Source: Montifringilla adamsi
Taxonomy: Eukaryota > Chordata > Aves > Passeriformes > Passeridae
Length of the DNA stretch: 64,000 nt
Direction: 5' to 3'
NCBI GenBank assembly: GCA_017590115.1
Contig: JAGGNK010013558.1
Location: 13,381,752 to 13,445,751, forward strand
Shown here piece by piece: positions 22,835-35,412 of the stretch (positions are counted from its first letter, which is position 1; every line of letters starts with the position of its first letter). The position numbers and the translations under genes were made by a program. Under the pieces are notes generated by a model. It had not been told where the DNA came from. It searched no databases and was given only the letters and a program-made list of their open reading frames with translations.

Positions 22835-25800
22835 CCCCTACAGGATCTTAATTGCCTTTTTCATCAGAGATTTTCAAATAGAGTTGATGCTTGGGAGAGT
22901 TTAATACTTGAAAAAGAAAAGAATGGTGCCCACCTCAGACACCCAGAAGGGAAAGTGAGTCAAAGAAGCAGAACTAGAAAGGTGTGTCAAATGGCTAAAG
23001 GTGTGACACAAAGCCCAATAAAGTACAAAGCTGAACACAAAGGAGGAAGGAAAAATACAGCAGCTGTCTACCAAGCCAACATGAAAATGTTGAAAAGTTA
23101 AAAAACCAGTAAGGAAAAAAGGGGAGAGCTTTCATGGCAGGAAAAAGAAAGGGCAAAAGAGAAAGAAGCAGCACAAAAACAGTATAGTCTTATACACACA
23201 GAGGAAAAAAGGCATGTCCAATGACAGAACATACGGACAAAGAAAAATAACCCCAACCACAGATGGATTTCCAAGGCAACACATAGAAACCAAACAAAAA
23301 TTAGAGGCAAGAAATTAATTTAAAATCTCCACAAAATAATTAAACCACTAAAATATTTTTGAAAAAAAAAAAAAACAACCCTTTTTTCAGCTTAATAAAA
23401 ATGTTCATTTTCTAAAAAGGCCATTTTCCAACACAAGTTTTTCCATTCAGCTAATGTCACCCAGCTCCAGCTATTTATTCCAGGCCTCCAGGGCTAAACA
23501 TAATCTATCTGTGTTTGAAATGAGAACATCTTTGTTCAAACTTTAGGCCAACAGCAACCACAAGGATCTCCTATTGCTCTGGTGAGAAGAAACAGGAAGG
23601 GAGCTGTAGGAGTAGATTTGAGCATGCTTTGAACATCAGTGTCCAAAGAGTCAAGGATACCTGAGACAAACTGCCACTTTTGATACCCATAACTCGTTGT
23701 GACACCCTAAAAATATTTCAGAATGACTCCTTCCTATGTGTAGCCCTGTAGGAACTGCAATTGCTGTTTGTAGAGCCCTTCCAGGATTTCCAGGTCTCTG
23801 GGAAGCTGTTCTCTAGCAGGTCACTCAGCTCACTGCAGTGAGGAGCATAAACACAGAACAGTAAAGGTTCATTGTGTCAGCTTCACCACTGACATCTCCA
23901 CTATTGCTGTGGAAATAGAGTGGAAACTGTGGAAACAGAGTCCAGTGTACTATATACTTCACCATTCCAGACCTTTGAGCCCAGCCAGAGCTCTTTTTTC
24001 TAGGTACCACAGCTGTGATTAGATGGAGGAATCGCTCTGTAATCAGAGCTGCAAGGTGCACAGACCAACAGAGTGATTAACACCGCTGGAACTGCCGGGC
24101 ACATCTGTTTGTTATGGCACTGGACAAGTCAGGATGCCTGGGAAATAAGCAGTCTCTGGCATGGGAAGGGACAATGGACAAAGGGAGAAAAGACTGTTCA
24201 CGCTGGAACATGGAATTTTTCCCTCCCATTGCTGCTGTCACAGCCTGGATGCACATGAGCACCACATATCACTGCAGGAGCATCTGATTCACAGCAGAGC
24301 CTGGGTGGCACAGCAGGCTAATGCATCTCTCCCTCATCTGTGGAGTTAGAGGTGGAAAACATTTGACAGTTCCAGGGTATTCCTGTGTGGATTTCCATTT
24401 GCTTTAGACCTCTGTGCTCACTTTCTTCACCCAAAGTAGATTTCATGACCAAAAGTCATGGCAATGTCACAGGCCAGGATTTAGTAGAAATGAAAATTGC
24501 TCAAGGGGTAAAACTGGAGAAAACAGATATGAATCAAAGACTTGGATGCATTAGCAGAGCTACATGAAAAGGCTATGATGAGAATGGCTGGAAATATCCA
24601 AGTTCAGGAGAAGAAGAGCTGAGGAAAGCTCTGTGGAGATTTGGGACTAGCACAAGTTGCCATTCAGAATGGCAGAGGTAAAAAATTGCTGTGGCCTCTG
24701 AACAGCATCGCTAAGACTTCTGTTCACCTTCATAAAAATCAGGAAACATATCCAATGTTTCAATAATTAAACAAAACACCTTACAGCAAATGCAGATTTT
24801 TAAAAGAGGGTTCTAGCTGTATGTTCTATCCCAGCTGGTTTTGGTCCACTGGTTTTAGCTGCTTCCTGAGGCATAATTGCTTCCAGTTCTGGAATGCATT
24901 AGTGCTCAGCTCAGCTCCAGGCACCATTCTAAAGGAGAGAGGCAGGGTGAATTTTTAAAAGAGCCAGATAGCACTATTATTTTCACACGAGCTGTTACTG
25001 TTCTTTCTCGCTGGAACACCTCCCTGCTGGTACTGCTGATCCGAGCCAGCCCTCACCCTGAAGGGCTCTTTACTTGCAGTCCTCACTTCACTCAGGGCTG
25101 TAAGAGCTCAGCCATGAAAGGAAGCAGTAGGCACATCCTACATCCCAGCTGCAGCTCTCCGCCTCTCCGCTCCTTCACCCAGCTGGAGAAGTTTGGCTCC
25201 ACTGTGCCCTGACTGAACTAACCCAAGCCCAGGCAAGCTCAGCACGAGCTGTCTCAGTGCCAGCAATGAGGCCACTGGGAATCATTTAGGATGATGTTAT
25301 TAGTGCAAACACATAATCTTTGAGTTCTTGGAGGTAATTTCATCTCTGTTTCCATAGCTGATAGAGTCTGTTGTGTACAGACTTGAGGAAACTGGAGTGG
25401 GATATTCCAAGTCAATCTCAGCTAAGCCTGATAACTCCCCCCACTTCCACCTCCCTTATTTATAGCCCACAACTGGACATTGCAAGTCAATGACCATTGA
25501 CAATATGACACGTGGATCTACAGACCCAGCAAGTCTAATATCAACTGAGCTGACAGTGCTGGATCCTGGCTATCATCAGAGGAGAGACAAATATTCCAGC
25601 TGCCAATAGACGTGCCCTTGCATGGACCTTACGTGAAGCACCCTTGGCCTGAGGGAGCAATAGAAATCAATTAAAATTCTTTGTTGTGCCAAATTCTGCC
25701 TACCTTTCAGCAGCTCCCTCTCCTCCTTCCTCTGCTACAAGTGGACCACAAATCAGAAACCCTTTTTTGTACAGCAAACAGCTAAAGCTTTAAAGAATTA

Positions 25801-28599
25801 AAAAGATGGCAGGGGTTTTTTTGTTTGCTGATATAATCAGGGATCTCACCTCCTTTTCAAAGCCCACAGGACCAAATGTGTGAAATCTTTCATTGATTCT
25901 GCAGCTTCCCTTTTCCAATCTTGTTTGCAAAAAGCTCTTGAAATTTATCCTGCACTTGAAGAGGGCATTTACAGTTGTCACTTTTGCCTACTCTCAGCAT
26001 CCATCCTCCACACAAACAGCTTCTCCCTGGAGTCAAAGAGGACATCTGATAATTTCCAAGAGGCAGGTTTGCAGTAAGGATCTGCTCACAGGGGAGGAGA
26101 AGAGACTCTGAAAGTGTGCTCCAGCTGCTCTGCTTAAATGTCCCTTCAGGGTACACTTCATCTGACTGAGAGGAGCTCTAACCAGACCCTGGCTAACCTC
26201 AGGATCCATTCCTACCACAGACAGAGGTTCAGCACAGCTGGCAATCAAGCCTGAGGTCCAAAAACAGCTCAGCCCTGCAACTTTTTAAACCCACATGTTA
26301 ATTAGTAGTGAATGTAGACTGCTTGAAGTGATCAGAAAACAACAGATCATTTCCCACAGCCCACCCAAGAGCTGTACAACAGCAACAATTCTGCATTAAT
26401 GAGGGCCTGGGCTGCAGCTGGGACAGCTGTCTTGAAGCACAAGGATCCCAGCTTTAGCTCTAATGCTTCAAACCATGAAACCTCCCACAATTCTCTGTGT
26501 AGGCTCACAAATTACTTGTTCAGCCATTAGAAAGCATTAACTGTCATACCTCCTTGAGTTCCAAGAGTCAGACTCAAAGTAAGGAGCAGAACACGGGAGA
26601 ACTGCGAGTGTAGATGGGACAATGGGACAAAAGGCAAAGTGAGAAGAAGTCTCTTCAAAATAACAGTAATAAATCAGGAAAGCACTGATTCTCTGCCTGC
26701 ACAGTTGGTGGTATTGACAAACCGTATCTCCTTTGCTTTTCCCACAATTACACTATCAACCAGGCTTCTGGAAGCAATAAAAACTCTTTATCTGCTACCG
26801 GTGTACACTGAGATTTGAAATTACTTTCAATGACAAAATGCAGGCTAAAGTGCTCTCACTGGCCTGTAGCAGGTCTCAGACACCAGCATCAAGAGATGCT
26901 GTGAATGAGTCCCACTCCTTCATTGCTCTCAGAATAGCAGATGATCTCTGCTGAAAAGTCACTGTGATTTGCTGGGCAGAACCTCAGCTTAATAGGGACA
27001 AAGTACCCCCGAGTTTGAGAACAGCTTCTGTCTTCATTACAAGCTCTTCACCCACCTCCACAGACACAGTCCTGTAACTAATGACTGCAAGAGGCTCACC
27101 ACAGGCTCTGCAGAGCCGTGCTTTAGCATAACAGCTACTGCTCATTGCTGAGTGGTGATTATCTTGTCACACCAGCACTTCCTTCTCCTAGGCAGACATG
27201 GTGAGGTTATCAGGAGAATGCCTAAAACACACATTTTTGAGAGAGAACTGTGGGGTGATGGATTGGATGGAGGCTGCCAACACAGTCACCAGAGCCATTA
27301 AGACTGACTGAGGTCTGATTACAGTTTTGCCTAGTGTAAAGGCACATCTGAAGATGTGTAATTTAATGGCTCATTGCTTGCTTCCTACCCAGAATTGTGC
27401 AAGAAGGAAAAACTGCCCTAGTCTGGTCGATTTGAAATCACCTGTTTGTGTTCTACTATGGAATAGCCTACAAAATCTCATTAAATACTAAGCAGGGAAA
27501 ATGCTTGGCTCCCTCTGAATTGCTTCAAAGTGATCAGCCAGCAATTGAAAAGTAGAGCTGGAATTGCTGAAACATTCCCTGATATTTGCTTTTTGTAACT
27601 CCCTTAAAGTAGGAAGCCTCCATTTCATTACTCTCACTTTCCTGAAGAGAACTAACTATTTTCTTACACTTTTCCTTATGCCATTTATTTTTTGCCCTGT
27701 AAAGCAACTGCTGGTGCACTCATGTCTTGCAACACAGGACCTCTATAAACAAAAAGCTGGTGTAGGAAAAGGAGTGTCACCTTCTGCCACTGATAGAGGC
27801 TGGGAAGAAGCAGGTTTTCCTTCCATAATGACTTTTGTTTCTGGCTCTGCTCTCTTACTCCCATTCAGCCACAGCAGTCAGGGCTGGCAGAGCATGTTTG
27901 TCCTGTTAACTCAGGTGCTGCCTCTGCTCTGACCCAGGTAAAGAGCTGAACACTGATTTAGACTTGCTCAGTTTTCACGTGGTTCAGCCAGCAGAACCTT
28001 TACTTTAGCAGTATATCATGAGGCAAGGAAAGATTTGGCTTTTGCCTAGAGAATGCAATTCTTCACCAGGTTGTGATGAGGCCTTGGGGTAGCTTTGAGG
28101 TGTCTACTTTATGTTTTTACTGGTGAAGCTCTTGTTTAAGAGAGACAATTTTTATTCTGGCTAGCTTCCACATTTCAGTGCCAAACAACACCCACTCTGA
28201 CAGCATCACTTTCTTTTTTTCCTGCCAGCCTCTGTCATGTTGCTGTTCATATTCTTGTTTTTCTAATCCCTGAGTCCCTTCTTTCATTCACTACTGTCAG
28301 AGACCTTGATCAGGCAGCAACAGACCTAAAAAGACCTCAAGGCTTAAACATATCCACAGTCAGGCCATCAGGAAAACTCCTGCACTAAATAAATTGTCCT
28401 TGTGCATGAGGAGTAGGCTGAGATCTACAGCTGTCAATTAAAAAGGTGCACTAATTACCCTGTGCCAGGGAATTTCACACGCAGACACACAGTGTCTTAC
28501 ATTTGCTAGAGAAGATCTGTGTTTGCATGAGCAGAGCAGGAAAAACCCCAAATTTTGTAACGTTTGTAAATTCAGTGAGCAGTTTAAATCCTCTTTGGG

Positions 28600-28960
28600 G
28601 TGATTAGAGGTGATCGGGAGCTGGCAGCTGCTTGGCCCTCAGCAGAGGTGGAGCAAAGCTGGTCCTGCAGCCTTGGGAACACACAAAGTCTCTGTTCCTG
28701 GTGAGCACCTTCCAGCAAGCAGGATATGCAGTTACAAAAGGGGGCAAAAAGGACTATTGGATTTAGAGTTAGAACTTGGGTTTAGCCTTTGGGGGATTTT
28801 TTTAAGCCTTTTGGCTGTTATTTGGTTGGTTGGGTTTTTTGTATGTGTGGAGCTTGTTTAGTTTTTGTTTTTTTCCCCATAAAACTGTTGGATCTTTATT
28901 AGTTTAAAACTCTACACGTCTTGTCTGCTGGAGGCGGCTGACTAAGGTGATGAGAAAGAT
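28600..28960 (+). mobile_element. Tentative degraded LTR-like segment
   Basis: The block has a G/T-rich half (28740-28880), then ATAAAACTGTTGG (28879-28891). A T-rich stretch and a CTCTACACGTCTTG end follow, which is the kind of U3-R-U5 tail seen in some bird LTRs. I cannot find matching TG...CA termini or a target duplication, so the boundaries are arbitrary. It may be ordinary unique sequence. Confidence 0.22.
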
Positions 28961-30521
28961 GAAGTGGGCAGGTATTTTAAGGGTGCCATTAAAAAAAACC
29001 CCTGAACTTTTAAAAATACACTGTGATTGGAACCATGCAAGTCCTGCTGAGATCAAGTGGAACGTTCATCTAAAGAAATTGCAAGAAGGGGAAGAAGTAA
29101 TAATAAAAATTATTTCATATAGGGGAACATACTTTTTATGGAAAAAATAAAACCACCCAAAAAACCCCCAAAAAGCCAAACAGAAAATCTGAGATTTCTA
29201 CAGAGGAAACACCAAGCAATTTCACAGCAATTCCCTTGGGAGTTGGTTGCTTTTCTGAGACACCTAATTAATTATACATGCTAGTGAAGAAATAATATGT
29301 GGCTTTGAATAAAATAAAACTCAAAATTTAAAATTAAAGAGATAGGGAGAGGGAAGACAAAATTATTTTGTTAACTCAAGTTTGAGCTAATTTAACTTTA
29401 ATCAGAAGCTGACAGGAAAATGGTAAGCTCAGCTGCTTGTCACATTCAGCAGAGATGTCCCCACTGTCTTTAACAGATAAAACATTTCACTACTGACCTC
29501 CAGTGGGAGCAGAACATTGCCTTTAATGCTGTTGAGTGCAGTTTCAACAGATCTCAGTACTTATTATAATCTGTTCCATGGTCATCTCTCCATCAGCCTG
29601 AACAAATGGGATTTTTTTTGAGTCTGAAAACGTTGGGGGTTTTTTTAGGGCATCAGAAATATCTGGCTTCTGTAAGCTGCAATGACCTCCACGACAAGGC
29701 AAGTCAGGGCAAATCTGGGTTAAAAAAAAAAGACTTTGGGCTCACCAAAACAAAGGTGAAAAATCTTGTCAATAACAATAATATCAAGTGTTATCAGATT
29801 TAAGCTTCACAAATCTTAAGTGTTCTGATTCCTCACCCTGAGTCATGTAGGAAATTCCCAGAAACCATGTTCATCCTCTCTGTGGCCTCTTCCCCTTCTT
29901 TAGACTTTCTAGAATGTAGCCTGCATCTGGGGTTCATTTATTGAGTTTTATTTGGATTTCTCAAATTAAAAAAAAAACCAGCAAACAAGAAAACCAGACC
30001 CCTGGTTGCCCTTGACTCCAGTTATCATAACAAAAATAGAACAGCAGCATATCCCAAGAGCCAGAAGGGTCCTCCAAGCAAAACATAAGAGTTGTTGTGT
30101 GAGCAAACTCTGCCTGTCCACACAAGCAGATGTGCTCTGTGCCTTTCCTTGTGCCATGATCCCAGCTACTCTGGGCCAGGGTGGGAACCAAGCACCCTGA
30201 GTGGACAAGGCTTCTCAGAGAAGCTCAAACACCTCCACTGAGATGAGCTCAGAGCCTCTCTCTTTTCCCAAGTAGGACATTTCAAACAACACAAGGCTGC
30301 AAGTGAGAATCAATTGAATGTGAATACTAACAGGAGGGCATTTGGGTCCTGCAGCACACACAATGCAGGGTGGAAATGCCATGGAAAGGGACACCTCTGC
30401 ACAGTGTTGGTCATGCCCCTTGAGCATGTATTGATGGCCTGGGGAGTGCCCTCAGCAAGGTCTCACTGCAGGGGAAGAAGAACCCAAATAAATGACAAAT
30501 CATCAGAATAGCCATCTTTAA

Positions 30522-30544
30522 ATACCTTTTAAAAAAAAAGGTAT
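30522..30544. repeat. Perfect hairpin, 9-bp arms with A5 loop
   Basis: ATACCTTTT (30522-30530) and AAAAGGTAT (30536-30544) are exact reverse complements separated by five A bases. The stem is AT-rich and weak, and no transcript evidence is visible. It is probably a chance palindrome around an A run. Confidence 0.6.
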
Positions 30545-33500
30545 AGCACCTCTCAACATGCTGCTATACTCTCGCATGCCAACAACACAGGACCTGACAT
30601 CTTTGTCAGACTGATCTATTCTGTTTTAGGTGTCAAAGGTACCATCTCTTCATGGCTTCCAGTTCTTCTCATTTATACCAGGGCATTCTATTATCTGCCT
30701 TTATACTGTCAGACATTGCTCATTTAGAGGTTATAGGTCAGTTGTTTTCTCACACAACAGCAGCTCCATCACGGGCTTGCTGGATTTTCAAGCAAACCTC
30801 TCTGAGACTCATCTCAGACTCACAAGGATATCACAGATATCCTTCAAATTCCTCATTAACCTCCTATTTTCTCTGATGCCTGTAAGAATATGGAAATGAC
30901 AGGCCATAGTTTATGAGTATTTTACTGATTAGTACTGGCAAATCTCCTCTCTCTTCTCTTTGAATGCACCCCTCCATCTGTGCTCCTGTGCTCTACCCAG
31001 AGAAGTTGTGAGCTCCTTGGGGAAGAAACAGCCCTTCTGTTTCAAGTTTTCACATTGCCTAACACAGCAGGGCCCCAGTTCACAGCTCCAAGATGCTGCA
31101 GATGCAACTGCAAACAACAGCAACAGCAAACACCACTCATCTCTGCTCCTGCCCACTTGAATCTGGACTGAGCACGTAGCTGGCATGTTTGTCTAAATCT
31201 CATTTCACAGGAATCCTAGGGGCAAGAGTCATGTCTCATCTGCAGAGATGAGATCTCTCTCCTCCCTGCCCATTTCCCCACAGCAGCAGACCCCAGCTGC
31301 TCCTCACCAGTTGAAGACCAGATGTGCCCCTGGTCTGATGCCAGTTGGCAACTATTATGTCTCTGTAAAATAAGGACACTAAAAAAAGCCTGGTTAAAAC
31401 AACAGCGATTCTCTGGGACCAGTTAGAAACAGGGCAGTTGGTTATGAGCAATCACATAAAGAGGGATGGATTGAAACCACCAATTAACCTCAAATAGGTC
31501 AAAGAGCCACTGCAGGAGAACACGTCCCAGTCACAGATGACAGGGGCTGAATTTAAAGCAATGGCCTAAAAGAAGAAATCATTATATCACATGCCAATAC
31601 TCCTGTACCAATCTGCCTTCAGAATTAGGCATTTTAGACTCTCTGTTTTTATCCAGACCCATTTCCATGCACAGCACTGTAGCTTTTGCTGTGGCAGCAC
31701 AGATATGACATCAGTTAAATTTTCACTTTCAAACACATACAAGCTACGTGTTGCAGAGGAGAAACCCCACTTCACTTTCATCAATTATTAAGAATGTTGC
31801 TGCTTTAATTTTCTTCTGATCCTCCAAATGAACTTATTGTCTGGAGTATTGCTGCTTAGCAAAATTTTATAATGTTTAATGTTCTGTCTTAATTAATATC
31901 TCTGAATTTGGATTTTTGCAGGTACATCTCCAGATCTCCTGACCAGATTTGGATTGGCAAAGTAATTTCTTCTTACAAAATCACTTAAATCTTCTTGTTT
32001 TAAAGTAACTTTTTACTCTCCCATTTATGATTTTCTCATTTATGTGTTATAGCCTGGAGCTCTCTAAGTCTTCGTTACCACCAGCTTTTTAATCAATGAC
32101 ACACCAATGATTTCCTCCTTTGTATTTTGCTCAATGGAGTAATATTTAAGTTCACACCATGGGGTTTTTTTGCCTGTCATTTCTGATCTGTAAATTGCAA
32201 CAGAAGAATTTTGCTACATGACCCCACATACCTACCAGGACCAGCTCTGCAAACAATGTCTAACTAGAGACACTTATCTCTGCACAGATTACACTGCTAC
32301 TTTAATTTTATAAACACCAACTCTTCTGTACTTTTCATCATTTCCCATCCACCCAGCACAATTTCAAGAGCATGTCTACCAATATATATTTTCAGCCAAA
32401 GAAACTAAATCCTACTAAATGGGAGGTTTGTACTATACTTAAAAATAATGCCACATCCCATTCTTCCAACACACGAATGAACCTCATGTTCACAGTGCTG
32501 GTGAGAGCACATTATGGGCCAGAACAAAAAATAACCAACAGAACAATATAGAGCAAGCTGTAGAGTGCATAGCCTCACACAGATTTCCTCAAGGCTCTTT
32601 CTGCCTCTGTTTCTCATTCTGGCATCCTCCCTAGGAATTCTAAACCTGTCAATAAACATTTTTGCTCTTCTTGGCATGGCCCCATCATATGGCCCTGTCA
32701 GGAGAAAGAGGTAGAAGGTTAAAAGTCTCATACAGATCGTGATGCACAAGATCTGTGCTTTGCTTCCTACAGCACAAGACAGGTAAAAAAATAGGGCAAA
32801 TCTTGAGGTAGACTGGTCTGTTGGAGACCCAAAAGTGCAGCTGGGACTTACAGCCACTTTTACTCCAGAAACTCACATTTCCAGCACAGGACCAAGATGT
32901 GGATAATTGGGCAAGAGGTTCCTGAGGACAGAAGCACTGTTCTTGCAACAGCTGATAAAAGTCAGGTGTAGGCTGTCATTACCTTCTCTTGCACAAAGAA
33001 CTCTTTTCAGTTCACCAAAGCAAAATAGCACCAGGACTTAACACAGAGACACATTTTGATCATTCACTTCTGTATTTCTTTCACTGTCTGACAAATGAGA
33101 TGTTACTTCAAGTGTATTCTCTGCTTATCACCCTGGGCTCTTGTTTCACATTGGGTTTTGCAGACACTGTACCTAAGGAGTCAGAGTATGATGGAGTGCC
33201 AGCTAAGGCTTGAATAAAACAGTTTCTGAATTCTAAAGATGAAATGGAGAGAAAGAAAGATATGTCTTGTAGAGATATGTCTAACTTTATTCTCAAAGTG
33301 GCACACTTCCTTCTGGGAAGCAGCTAGAATCCATTTGAAAAAATCTTCAATCCATGCTGCTCACAAGACGAAGGAGTTGCTGCTCCATCTTTTCTCTACA
33401 GGCATTAGGTCACATACAGGGAAGCAAGGGAAATTTGTGTCACTTGGTACTTTGAGCCAACTCTCCACATTTTCACTGCCTTGTCCCTGCAGAGGCTCCC

Positions 33501-33930
33501 TTAAACCATCCCCTGTTGGTATGTCCAGACCAGGATGGGAAAGTGGCAAAAAATTCTCACAAGGATGTATGAAAAGGAGCTGGACACATCCTTCTTGTCA
33601 AATATGGACTGGACCCATCATCCATCAGGTTGAACTAATGATGCCTCCGGCTTTTCAGAAGCACAGAGCAGGGATTGAGCTGGTCCCTCTACATGGGATC
33701 AGAGTGCTCAAGGACATTTCCCGTAAAACACAGAACTGTGGACCTGCTGTCTTTCAAGAATGTATGATTTTATCTTGTTATGTTATGTTTATCTCGTAAT
33801 ACTCTGTTATTTCATGGAAACCCACATCATTTCCTTGATCAGTGCATAGCTTACAACTTTAGAGACACTTCTTTCACCTGCTACAGTTTTCTGTGGGAAA
33901 TCCCATGCCAGAGGCAGTCATGCTGACCAC

Positions 33931-33949
33931 CAGTTAATGTGATTAACTG
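33931..33949. promoter_or_regulatory. Palindrome resembling an HNF1 site
   Basis: CAGTTAAT (33931-33938) and ATTAACTG (33942-33949) are perfect 8-bp arms around GTG. HNF1 binds GTTAATNATTAAC, which has a 1-base spacer, while this site has 3, so binding is doubtful. The palindrome is exact and does not belong to any repeat I recognise. Confidence 0.25.
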
Positions 33950-34706
33950 TACAGGCAGCAAGTGACAGATGTTATGTCTGAAAAGCAACAGGAATTTGGC
34001 ATGGGAACATCTTTACAACCTGCAAATACACATGTGAGCAGCTCCTGTGAGTATAAAAGAAATAAAAAAATACCCCACTGACATATAATTTGTTCTACAG
34101 TTACCCCAGAAGTTACATAAAAATAATAAAACCCAAAATTAATTAAAAAGACATTACATATAATTCTGGAAAATGCACTAGAGCTCATTTTTAAAGTTTG
34201 CTCTTGCTTTTCAAGCCATAGCAACAGTGGTAATCTGTGCAGAGCTTGGCTTACACAGAGCCCCTGCAGGCTGGTGGGCAAGGGACAACTGATGAGGTGA
34301 GAAATGCTGGGAGGTTCATCACAGAGCTCTGCAGGTTATCACATGGACAGCAGACATCCACAGAAGTACCCAATCTCCCTGGCTGTGAGCCTGTGTAGGA
34401 GACTACCACACCAATACATCAGTTAATGCAAAGGGATTAGCAACCCACAGCAGAAACCAAGGCACCACTGCAGTCTCAGGAAAAAAAACCAAACCACTGA
34501 CTCCTTAGGCTGAGGGTTTCCTCTCACTCGAGGCTGTGAGTTTCTTTCAGATCAAATAAAGGACTGGCAGTGGAAGATGAAATTCTGCCTTAGCCTTTGC
34601 CAGTGAGACACACAGTTGAGTTATGGGACCCTTATGAGCCATTCTATGCCAGCTGAGCAGCACCAGCTTTGTTTGACCTGAATTTTTTAACAAATAAATG
34701 TGACCC

Positions 34707-34721
34707 TTTTTTTTTTTTTTT
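34707..34721. repeat. Poly(T) run (T15)
   Basis: Simple homopolymer run. Confidence 0.9.
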
Positions 34722-35005
34722 CTGTGCCACTTAAGTGAAAAGCTTAATCTCTGATCAGTTTTGCAGAAATTGGATCACAATGGTAGATTGTGTGAAAGGC
34801 CATGAAATCGACAAAACCATAAATGAGAACATACAGGAAATCAAATTAAAAAATCTTATTCTTGTCTGTGTTACCATTAAATCTTCTGCCTCTTATTATT
34901 TGGTGGAGGGGACAAAAATCTTCCAAGCTAGAGGTCACTTGTCATTTACCTTGGTTCATTTTGAATTGTGAGGAAAAAAGAGTACAGGCATGAAGAAAGG
35001 AAAGG

Positions 35006-35021
35006 AAAAAAAAAAAAAAAA
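35006..35021. repeat. Poly(A) run (A16)
   Basis: Homopolymer run following a GGAAAGG-type purine stretch. No poly(A) signal or recognisable transcript precedes it. Confidence 0.9.
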
Positions 35022-35394
35022 GAAAACAAAAGACAGGCACATTCTTCAGCCTTTTGTTTTCATAGCATCCACTGGTATTTCAGCACTTCTGTGGGTTTTC
35101 ACTGCATTTAGAAGTCATTGAAAAATGTTAATGGTCTGGTGGCAAAGCAGCCATTGGGAATGAAGAATGAGCCAGAGAAGGAATGAGGGTGTGCAGCTAA
35201 TGATTTCCTACAAGAGCTGATTAAACATTGCACTTCCATCTCTTGCCACCTAATTCCCTCCACCGCTGATTTATGGAAAAAGCCCCACCATCTATGGCTC
35301 CTGCAGTTTTATTAGCCAGTAACAATTTAGCACCACAAGAGGCTTTCCCAAGCTTCTAATTTTCTTATAATGAAGAAGGAAACGGGATGAATAG

Positions 35395-35412
35395 AAAAAA
35401 AAAACAAAAAAA
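35395..35412. repeat. A-rich tract, A10-C-A7
   Basis: Simple low-complexity tract. Confidence 0.85.

Larger units (their letters stand above)
19821..28599. other. Unique non-coding sequence
   Basis: No gene recognised. It contains T-rich 22814-22834 and A14 at 23362-23375. The region 24840-25230 is somewhat richer in GC, and the open frame there (24877-25212) has no motif. A tRNA A-box-like string at 24306-24317 has no B box and is not called a tRNA. The block 26860-27400 looks complex and non-repetitive, but nothing in it can be named. Confidence 0.5.

Noticed and set aside
24306..24317. tRNA A-box match (TGGCACAGCAGG)
   Set aside because: No B box (GGTTCRANNCC) follows within 30-60 bases and no cloverleaf can be drawn; treated as chance.
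31355..31380. MIR-like phrase CTCTGTAAAATAAGGAC
   Set aside because: Only one short block matches; the flanks do not follow the MIR order on either strand.
33239..33799. Longest open frame in the window (186 codons)
   Set aside because: Composition is that of translated non-coding DNA, with scattered Trp, Cys and His. There is no domain, no splice context and an overlapping frame on the other strand. At this window size, one such frame by chance is plausible.
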